This document shows, in pieces, positions 16,224 through 22,877 of a stretch of 64,000 nucleotides of DNA (position 1 is its first letter; each line of letters begins with the position of its first letter). Location of the stretch: contig JADJQF010000002.1 in NCBI GenBank assembly GCA_016712885.1, forward strand, positions 620,001 to 684,000, in the 5' to 3' direction. The DNA comes from Candidatus Flexicrinis proximus. Lineage in GTDB: Bacteria; Chloroflexota; Anaerolineae; Aggregatilineales; Phototrophicaceae. Under the pieces are notes generated by a model. The model was given only the letters and a program-made list of their open reading frames with translations. It was not told the origin of the DNA and searched no databases. A program made the translations under genes and the position numbers.

Positions 16224-17303
16224 ATGTTTAATGGCCTGAATATGCATCTTGGAAATCTGTCGCGGTTGTCCAACGCAGTCACACGATCCATCAGCGCGGA
16301 GAATTTCAACGGTGAGCCGGGTAAAGGCGGTATGGCGACTGTTGGGCAAGGCGCCCGTGCGGCACGAGGGCTGGGTCAGGGTTGGAAAGTCTCGCCTTGT
16401 ATCGACCTCAAGGCCCGCGAGCATCCGACACTTGCGGATATTGACGGCCCGGGAGCCATTCAGCATATCTGGATCACGGTGGCGCCGGAGGCCTGGCGCA
16501 AGCTGGTAATCCGTTTCTACTGGGACAACGAGGAATTGCCATCTATCGAAGTGCCGCTAGGCGATTTCTTCTGTAATGGCTGGTGCAGCCGGTGCAATGT
16601 CACATCGCTTGCAGTGGCCGTTAACCCGGCGGGCGGGTTCAATTGCTACTGGGAAATGCCGTTTCGCAAGCACGCCCGCATCAAAATCGAGAACCTCTCC
16701 GACGATGAGGTCTCAGGCTTCTTTTACCAGATCACGTACACGCTGACCGAAGTCCCGGACGATGCGGCATATCTGCACGCGCAGTGGAATCGCAGCAATC
16801 CCCTGCCCTACCAGACGGTGCATACCTTGCTCGAAAATGTACACGGGCAGGGGCACTACGTCGGAACGTATATCGCGTGGGGGGTGAACAATAACGGGTG
16901 GTGGGGCGAAGGCGAGATCAAGTTCTATATGGACGATGACCAGGAATTCCCGACGATCTGCGGCACAGGAACCGAGGATTACTTCGGCGGTGCGTGGAAT
17001 TTCGAGTTCCCCAAAGGGCAGTACGGCGCATTTTCATCGCCCTACTCAGGGATGCCGCAGATCATTACGCCTGACGGACTGTACAAAAGCCAGCAGCGTT
17101 TTGGCATGTACCGCTGGCACATCACTGATCCAATTCGGTTTCAGAAACGCCTGCGGGTGACCATCCAGGCTTTGGGGTGGCGTCCAGGCGGAAGGTATCT
17201 ACCACTGCAGGACGACATCGCATCGACGGCGTTCTGGTATCAACGCGAGCCGCATATGCCGTTCGCTTCACTGCCAGACCGCGATCTGCTGGAAGTGAAC
17301 TGA
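16224..17303 (+). CDS. GH172 (DUF2961) family glycosidase
   Basis: A 359-residue DUF2961 protein. Family landmarks: IDGPGAIQHIWIT near residue 75, FYWDNEELPSIEVPLGDFF (about 98-116), KFYMDDD near 233 and the hallmark GTGTEDYFGGAW (about 247-258), which carries a conserved Glu. Characterised members, now GH172, form difructose dianhydride or cleave fructofuranosides and D-arabinofuranosides as oligomers. There is no signal peptide, so it should act in the cytosol on imported oligosaccharide. Start 16224 (ATG) has AAGGGTG seven bases upstream; a GTG at 16215 is less likely. It is the only plus-strand gene of this stretch, and its partner sugar is unknown. Confidence 0.88.
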   Translation: MFNGLNMHLGNLSRLSNAVTRSISAENFNGEPGKGGMATVGQGARAARGLGQGWKVSPCIDLKAREHPTLADIDGPGAIQHIWITVAPEAWRKLVIRFYWDNEELPSIEVPLGDFFCNGWCSRCNVTSLAVAVNPAGGFNCYWEMPFRKHARIKIENLSDDEVSGFFYQITYTLTEVPDDAAYLHAQWNRSNPLPYQTVHTLLENVHGQGHYVGTYIAWGVNNNGWWGEGEIKFYMDDDQEFPTICGTGTEDYFGGAWNFEFPKGQYGAFSSPYSGMPQIITPDGLYKSQQRFGMYRWHITDPIRFQKRLRVTIQALGWRPGGRYLPLQDDIASTAFWYQREPHMPFASLPDRDLLEVN

Positions 17304-17348
17304 CGCAAAAGCCGATATGCGGCAGAGGGAAGTGAGGACAACTGGAGT

Positions 17349-17759
17349 TCACACCTGCCGAACTTGGACCACTACGGGATCGTCACGTATTGCGGGCAGA
17401 TCACGGGTGGCGACAATGTCCACTCCCGTACCGAGCGCATTCGGCAGGACAACATCCCCGAGTTTTATTGGAGCAATTACAGTCACCAAGCGCAGCCGCC
17501 TGCACAGGTCACGCACCATGTGTTTAGGAACCGCAGAAGTGGTCTTGACAGGCAGGCGCGCCCAGCGCCCGCCGATCACCCTGACGGTGGTCGTGACCAT
17601 CCGACGCGGATCGGTATGTTCCTGAAGTGCGTACTCTTTGCCCCGCTTACATGAAAAGCCACGCACCTCGACGATGTGATGTTGGTCGTCTTCTTCCACT
17701 TCCAGGCGGCAGCCTAGTGGACAGCCGATGCACAGATAATGGGTCAGTGTCTCAGTCAT
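17349..17759 (-). CDS. DUF1667 protein, partner of FAD dehydrogenases
   Basis: A 136-residue DUF1667 protein with a cysteine-rich start, CIGCPLGC (residues 10-17), a fourth cysteine in GFSCKRGKEYA and the typical TDPRRMVTTTVRV. The cysteines suggest an Fe-S or zinc site. The family is regularly encoded with a GlpA-like dehydrogenase and a GlpB-like FAD oxidoreductase, as here (9 bases after the latter); it is thought to pass electrons or anchor the complex, but the role is not proven. Confidence 0.88.
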   Translation of the reverse strand: MTETLTHYLCIGCPLGCRLEVEEDDQHHIVEVRGFSCKRGKEYALQEHTDPRRMVTTTVRVIGGRWARLPVKTTSAVPKHMVRDLCRRLRLVTVIAPIKLGDVVLPNALGTGVDIVATRDLPAIRDDPVVVQVRQV

Positions 17760-17768
17760 CGCGCCTCC

Positions 17769-19040
17769 TCAGGCCGGTTCGCGCGGTTGGACATCGATAC
17801 GCAGCGAATTGCCGTGAAAGTTCTCAAGAAAACGCGGCCTAACGGTGACGGTCAGCGTTTCGGCCGGAAAGACATAGCGCAGCTTTTTCTCGTAAACCTC
17901 GCCAAGGCGGATCGTACTCATATCAAGCGGCTTCTTCACGCGCAGATAGAGTGTGTGGTCCCGATCAGACGATATGGTGTGCGGCACGCAGGACGCTACG
18001 TTATCGCCAGGGATCAGCCGAATGTTGTCCGCCGGTTTACGATGGCCTGTTGCATACAAACCGGCGCCCTGGCCCGCTAATAGCGACTCCTGAGTGACAA
18101 AATCCACCAGGTCGTGAATGTGTACCACGTTTCCACAGGCGAAGACGCCGTCAATCGAAGTTTCCATGGCACTTGTCACGAAGGGGCCGCCGGTTGCAGG
18201 ATCGAATCGGAGATTCAAATGTCGCGAAAGCTCGTTTTCAGGGATCAGGCCAATCGAGAGCATCAGCGTATCGCACGCCACATCACTGCACCGGGTAAGA
18301 TCCGGTTTAAGGCTCGCATCGACCGGCGCGACCGTCACTTTTTCGACGCGATCGCGACCGTGTATATTCACAACAGTGGTCGAGAGGTGAAGGGGGATGT
18401 CAAAGTCATTCAGGCACTGCACAATATTCCGGTTGAGGCCATTGGGATAGGGCATGATTTCATACACGCCGACGACCTCAACGCCCTCAAGAGTCAAGCG
18501 CCGCGCCATAATCAGACCGATGTCACCTGAGCCAAGTATTGCCACACGCTTGCCCGGCAGATAGCCAAGCATGTTTACGATTCGCTGCGTCAAACCGGCA
18601 GTCATCACGCCGGCAGGCCGCGTCCCCGGCGTGCGTATGGCGCCCCGTGTACGCTCACGCGCCCCCATCGCTAACACAACTGCACTGCCTGATATGATGC
18701 GAACTCCGAAGCGACCGGACATTACCTTGACCCGTTTATCGAGGTCAATGTCTGCCGCGTACGCATCGGTGAGTACGTCGATGCCTTTGTCGCAGACTTC
18801 ACTAAGGAAGCGCTGGGCATACTCGGGACCCGTCAGCTCTTCGCCGAAGTGGTGCAGGCCGAAGCCTGGATGTATGCACTGAAGCAGGATGCCGCCTGCC
18901 TCGCGGTCCCGGTCGAGGATCAGGACACGGTTCGCGCCGACCTCCCGCGCGCCCAGTGCCGCGGCCATGCCCGCCGGACCACCGCCGACCACCACCACAT
19001 CGTAATCTCCATCGAGCTGGGCTAACTTCCCGGTGAGCAT
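17769..19040 (-). CDS. FAD/NAD(P)-dependent oxidoreductase, GlpB-like partner
   Basis: A 423-residue pyridine-nucleotide-disulfide-type oxidoreductase: FAD-binding VVVVGGGPAGMAAA (about 15-28), a second dinucleotide fold AILGSGDIGLIMARRL (about 168-183), and the C-terminal GVFACGNVVHIHDLVD FAD motif. It lacks a CxxxxC redox disulfide near the first fold. It probably takes electrons from the GlpA-like subunit to NAD or quinone. The start overlaps the upstream gene by 19 bases and has GGGAGG eight bases before it. Complex of three with the genes on both sides (inference from conserved clustering). Confidence 0.88.
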   Translation of the reverse strand: MLTGKLAQLDGDYDVVVVGGGPAGMAAALGAREVGANRVLILDRDREAGGILLQCIHPGFGLHHFGEELTGPEYAQRFLSEVCDKGIDVLTDAYAADIDLDKRVKVMSGRFGVRIISGSAVVLAMGARERTRGAIRTPGTRPAGVMTAGLTQRIVNMLGYLPGKRVAILGSGDIGLIMARRLTLEGVEVVGVYEIMPYPNGLNRNIVQCLNDFDIPLHLSTTVVNIHGRDRVEKVTVAPVDASLKPDLTRCSDVACDTLMLSIGLIPENELSRHLNLRFDPATGGPFVTSAMETSIDGVFACGNVVHIHDLVDFVTQESLLAGQGAGLYATGHRKPADNIRLIPGDNVASCVPHTISSDRDHTLYLRVKKPLDMSTIRLGEVYEKKLRYVFPAETLTVTVRPRFLENFHGNSLRIDVQPREPA

Positions 19041-20467
19041 GGTGCATCCTCCCGGTCACAAATCAACCAAGAACCATCGCCGTGTTTGGTGAGCGTCGTC
19101 ATGGGCAGGTTCAGTTCCCTTGCCAGGAGCTGCATCACCCGCCAGGTGCAGAATCCGCCCTGACAACGTCCCATGCCCGCTCGCGTGCGCAGTTTGACGC
19201 CGTCGAGCGTGCGCGCGCCCCGGCGGATCGCATCAACGATTTCGCCTTCACCGACACATTCGCAGCGGCACACAATCTGGCTGTATCGCGGGTCGCGCTG
19301 ACACAGGAGTATTTGCTCATCGGTGGGCAAACCAGAAAAATGTATGGGCTTTGGCGCGTTCGGAATATAGGTCTCATTGGGAATCAAGTCGAGGCCTTCA
19401 TCGCCCAGAATTCTGACCACCTTCCGGGCAATCGCAGGCGCCGCAGTCAGGCCAGGCGACTGGATCCCCGCAACGTTGATAAAGCCTTTGAGGGGTGATG
19501 CACCGATAATGAAGTCTTCTGTATCGGCAACCGCTCGTAAACCGGCAAACTCGGCGATGCAGTCGCGTTCACTGATCCCAGGTACCAGTCGATTGACGGC
19601 CGCGAAGATTTCAGCGGCGCCGGCGAAGGTGGTCGACACGTCCCGCTTATCGTCCACCGGGTCGGCGGTCGGGCCAACCATGATCGTCCCGTCACAAGTC
19701 GGAATGACCAGAATGCCTTTCGATGCTGGCGTTGGGCATGGAAAGATGACACGTTCGATCAGACCTGCCAGGCGTTTGTCCAGCAGGTACTCTTCGCCCC
19801 TACGCGGAGAAATGCGGAACGCCGGAACTCCAGCCATTTCGGCAATCTGATCGGCGAATAGACCGGCTGCATTGATGACGAACCTGCTTCGGACTTCGCC
19901 GTGACCAGTGTGCAGCGTGATACAGCCGCCTTCCTTCGTAATCGCGCTGACCGTCGTATCACACTGGACGACCAGGCCATTCCGTATGGCATTCTCAACC
20001 AACGCGAAACAGACTTCGTACGGGTTGGTGACCCCGGTGGTCGGCGCGTACAACGCGGCCAATATGTTGGGATTGAGATTGGGTTCCTCGCGACGGATAC
20101 GGGGCTGATCCCAGATCTCCAGGCCGGAAACGCCTCTCTCCTTTCCCTGACGCTCCAGCTCTTCCAGGACGGGAATCTGGCTGGCATCCAGCGCAACGGT
20201 CAACTCACCGATTCGCTTGAACCCGAAACCGAGCTCATCCGCCAGCTTGTCCCAGAGCTGGTTGCCTTCCCATTCTAGCTGTCCTTTGAGGGTATTCGGT
20301 GGGGCATGGTGCCCGGCATGGATAACACCGCTGTTGGATTTGCTGGTGCCGAAGCCGACTTCCGTAGCTTTTTCGAGGAGAGTAACGTTCAGGCGGTAGC
20401 GCATCAGCTCATAGGCAAGTGCGCTTCCAGTAATTCCGCCACCGATGATTGCCACATCGTACTGCAT
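19022..20467 (-). CDS. FAD-dependent glycerol-3-phosphate dehydrogenase-like protein with BFD [2Fe-2S] domain
   Basis: A 481-residue DAO-family flavoprotein: FAD-binding VAIIGGGITGSALAYEL (5-21), SKSNSGVIHAGHH near 45, GLRAVADTEDFIIG near 320. The C-terminal about 80 residues form a bacterioferritin-associated-ferredoxin-like domain with Cys400, Cys402, Cys404, Cys435 and Cys440 (CRCECVGEGE...GRCQGGFC). This arrangement is that of anaerobic GlpA, oxidising glycerol 3-phosphate to dihydroxyacetone phosphate; L-2-hydroxyacid oxidase is an alternative. It is the first of three overlapping genes. There is no GlpK or glycerol facilitator nearby, so the origin of the substrate is unclear (lipid turnover or another hydroxy compound). 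Confidence 0.87.
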   Translation of the reverse strand: MQYDVAIIGGGITGSALAYELMRYRLNVTLLEKATEVGFGTSKSNSGVIHAGHHAPPNTLKGQLEWEGNQLWDKLADELGFGFKRIGELTVALDASQIPVLEELERQGKERGVSGLEIWDQPRIRREEPNLNPNILAALYAPTTGVTNPYEVCFALVENAIRNGLVVQCDTTVSAITKEGGCITLHTGHGEVRSRFVINAAGLFADQIAEMAGVPAFRISPRRGEEYLLDKRLAGLIERVIFPCPTPASKGILVIPTCDGTIMVGPTADPVDDKRDVSTTFAGAAEIFAAVNRLVPGISERDCIAEFAGLRAVADTEDFIIGASPLKGFINVAGIQSPGLTAAPAIARKVVRILGDEGLDLIPNETYIPNAPKPIHFSGLPTDEQILLCQRDPRYSQIVCRCECVGEGEIVDAIRRGARTLDGVKLRTRAGMGRCQGGFCTWRVMQLLARELNLPMTTLTKHGDGSWLICDREDAPCSPGS

Positions 20468-20735
20468 GGTGTCCGTCCTTTCGTGAGACGGCCTACCTCA
20501 AGCGTAATCCCGCCCCGCATATTACAGCTAGTGGAAAACGTCACAGGCAAGGATGACGATCCTCGTAACCGCCCCTGGCGCGAAACCACGGGAAAGCCGT
20601 GCAGGATGCGAGTACTGAACGTGAACAGCACCTTGAGTCATGTGCCCGCTCCTCGCCTGAATGGAGGCTGGTCATTATCCGCACCACCTGCTGGCAGAGC
20701 CGGCAGGTGTGGGCGAAACCAATTACGGACGCAGT

Positions 20736-21546
20736 TCATCCCAGCCTCCGCGTAACCGTGTTGATGATCTCGTGCGCGCTTTCCTCAATGGGGATGTCCG
20801 TCATGTCAACGACCGTGAACTGCCCTTGCCGAAAAATCTGATCGGCGAATTCAAGTTCTTCGACCAGTTCTTCGGGCTTGGCATACGACAAATAAGAAGG
20901 CGTGCCAAGATGCTTTTGGCGGCGCTGCCGGTATGCGACAAGCTGTCCGGGCTGCATCGTCAGGCCAACGACCTCGACGATGATCGACTTCAAACAGGAT
21001 GTGCGCTGGACTCATACCGTCGATCAAAGGGATGTTCGCCACTTTCCAACCCAGGGTCGAGAGATACATGCTCAGAGGCGTCTTGCCCACGCGAGACACC
21101 CCGGTAAGCACTATCTCAGCACGCGCCAATTCCTCGATGCGCTGACCATCGTCATGCGCGACGGCAAACTCGATCGCTTCGATACGCCGCAAGTCATGCT
21201 CTCGCAGTTTTCGATAAAGCCCTGGTTGCCCGAGCGGCGGCCGGTCAAGGCGGCTCTGGAGGGTACTCAACAACGCTCCGACCAGATCGATTTCGACGAC
21301 CCGGTGGTCATGAGCAAGGTCAATGAGCGACTCGCGCAATTCGGTGTCCACTAAGGTATGGACGACAATACCGTTGTGCGCGGCCGCATCGGCTACAACC
21401 TGTTCAAGCTGCTGGATACCGCGTACCAGCGGGAAAATCGTGATCGGGGTATGCAGACTCTCGAATTGGGCAAGGACCGTACGAACGACCTGATCGGCTG
21501 CTGCACCGACCCCGCCCGATGCAATGTAGATCGATGTGTGGGTCAT
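20736..21546 (-). pseudogene. ppsR: PEP synthase regulatory protein (kinase/pyrophosphorylase), frameshifted
   Basis: The frame from 21546 gives 190 residues of a DUF299/PpsR protein, including the P-loop GVSRVGKT (149-156) and GWKVANIPLIDG. It then runs out of frame after FEVDHRRG. The missing end (VVGLTMQPGQLVAYRQRRQ, and so on to RRLG) is found in the next frame and stops at 20736. Dropping one of the two C at 20972-20973 (one G on the coding strand, in CGAGG) restores DHRRVVGLT, the usual family sequence. PpsR adds phosphate from ADP to, and removes it with Pi from, PEP synthase. A true mutation, programmed frameshifting or an assembly error are all possible. The start overlaps the KTN gene upstream as ATGA. 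Confidence 0.87.
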
Positions 21547-22208
21547 ATTTCACCAAGCAATCTTGCCAGACGTTCAGCTTGCGATGCGTGGACAACCGCC
21601 AGCACCTCATCGGCAGCGAGCAGCACAGTCTCGCCGCGTGGGATAATGAGCTGTCCATTGCGAATAATCGCCGTAATGACGCACTCCTGAGGGAGTGCAA
21701 GTGTCCTGATTGCCTTTCCGGCGGCGGACGCCTTTGGGTGAACTTTTTCTTCCACCAATGCATACTGCCCCTTTCGCAGCTTGAGCAGGGTCGTCATATC
21801 GCCCAGTGACATCTCTTCGACGATCAGGTGCGCCATCAGATCGGCCTGGCTGAGCGCAACATCCACCCCCATCTCCGGCGTACACATCCAGACGTTTTTG
21901 GGGTTGTTCACCCGAACGATGACACGCGGGACCGCATACTCAAAGCGCGAGAGCGTGGCAACAACGAGATTCGTTTCATCGGAGCCGGTCACTGCAGCCA
22001 CAATATCGGTCTGACGCACTCCTACCCTCTCGAGGATAGCCGGATCAGTGCCGCTGCCTCGCACAACCACGTCGGAAGGCAATTCCTCGCTCAGATGCAA
22101 GGCAAGGTCGGGACGCACTTCAACCAACTTCACCAGATGACCCCATGAAACAAGGAGGTGGGCAAGATGTGCGCCAACTTTTCCGCCGCCGACAACAAGA
22201 ACCTTCAT
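21543..22208 (-). CDS. KTN/TrkA-type potassium channel regulatory protein (second copy)
   Basis: A 221-residue TrkA-N plus TrkA-C protein. The NAD-binding fold opens VLVVGGGKVGAHLAHLL; DIVAAVTGSDETN is the conserved turn; the C-terminal half (about 140-215) is an RCK_C domain. Such proteins sense NAD(H) or nucleotides and gate Trk/Ktr channels or some antiporters. No channel subunit lies in the window. It is the middle gene of the ATPase-KTN-KTN-ppsR operon and overlaps ppsR by four bases. Confidence 0.9.
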   Translation of the reverse strand: MKVLVVGGGKVGAHLAHLLVSWGHLVKLVEVRPDLALHLSEELPSDVVVRGSGTDPAILERVGVRQTDIVAAVTGSDETNLVVATLSRFEYAVPRVIVRVNNPKNVWMCTPEMGVDVALSQADLMAHLIVEEMSLGDMTTLLKLRKGQYALVEEKVHPKASAAGKAIRTLALPQECVITAIIRNGQLIIPRGETVLLAADEVLAVVHASQAERLARLLGEI

Positions 22209-22225
22209 GATCTACGGTCCTCTCT

Positions 22226-22876
22226 TCAATCTGGCTGCAGCATCGCGCTCAACCGGCGCATTGCGCTCGTAATCACGGCAAGGTGAACGTGATCGCCGGC
22301 CTCAAACACTGTCCCTAATGTGGGAAGGAACGCGGAATCCCGCCGGGTGATAGCGATCACTGAGACTTCGCCGGGGATGGTCAGTTCGTTCACTGTGCGG
22401 CCAACCAGCAGCAGCGGCACACTCGACTGCAGGATGTCGACCTCACCGTTTCCGAGGTTCAAAACGGGGTCCAGCGAGGAGTAGGTCAGGATCTCTGCAA
22501 TCCGGTTCACGCCCCAGGATGTGGTTGCGATCACCTGGAGGCCCAGACGGCGATAGATTTCGGCCTGGCGCGAGTCATAGACCCGGGCAACAACTTTTGG
22601 TATATGAAATACCTGCCGGGCAAGCTGGCCGGTAACGAGGTTTGCCTCATCGCTGTCTGTGACGGCCGCAAGCCCATCTGTACGCTCGATCCCCGCCTGG
22701 ATCAAGACATCGCGATCAAAGCCGATGCCGGTTATGCACTGAATTGACGGGGCAGGATTCAGCGCATGGAATGCCTTCGGGTCTTTGTCGACGACCGTGA
22801 CAAGGTGTCCCTTACGACTCATGGCCTGCGCGAGACCCTGCCCCACCCGACCACATCCAACAATAATGATCTTCAT
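22226..22876 (-). CDS. KTN/TrkA-type potassium channel regulatory protein (first copy)
   Basis: A 216-residue paralogue of the next gene: NAD fold IIIVGCGRVGQGLAQAM, then DGLAAVTDSDEANLV and an RCK_C domain (about 135-210, IPGEVSVIAITRRD). The start at 22876 (MKIIIVG) is one base after the ATPase stop; the longer frame from 22936 would run into the ATPase gene. Two consecutive single-KTN genes are often read as a heteromeric TrkA. Confidence 0.9.
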   Translation of the reverse strand: MKIIIVGCGRVGQGLAQAMSRKGHLVTVVDKDPKAFHALNPAPSIQCITGIGFDRDVLIQAGIERTDGLAAVTDSDEANLVTGQLARQVFHIPKVVARVYDSRQAEIYRRLGLQVIATTSWGVNRIAEILTYSSLDPVLNLGNGEVDILQSSVPLLLVGRTVNELTIPGEVSVIAITRRDSAFLPTLGTVFEAGDHVHLAVITSAMRRLSAMLQPD

Positions 22877-22877
22877 T

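Noticed and set aside
16026..16466. N-terminal extension of the HAD gene
   Set aside because: 147 residues without conservation that would overlap the divergent GH172 gene; MPIEAVIFDMDG with a GGAG site at 16025 is the natural start.
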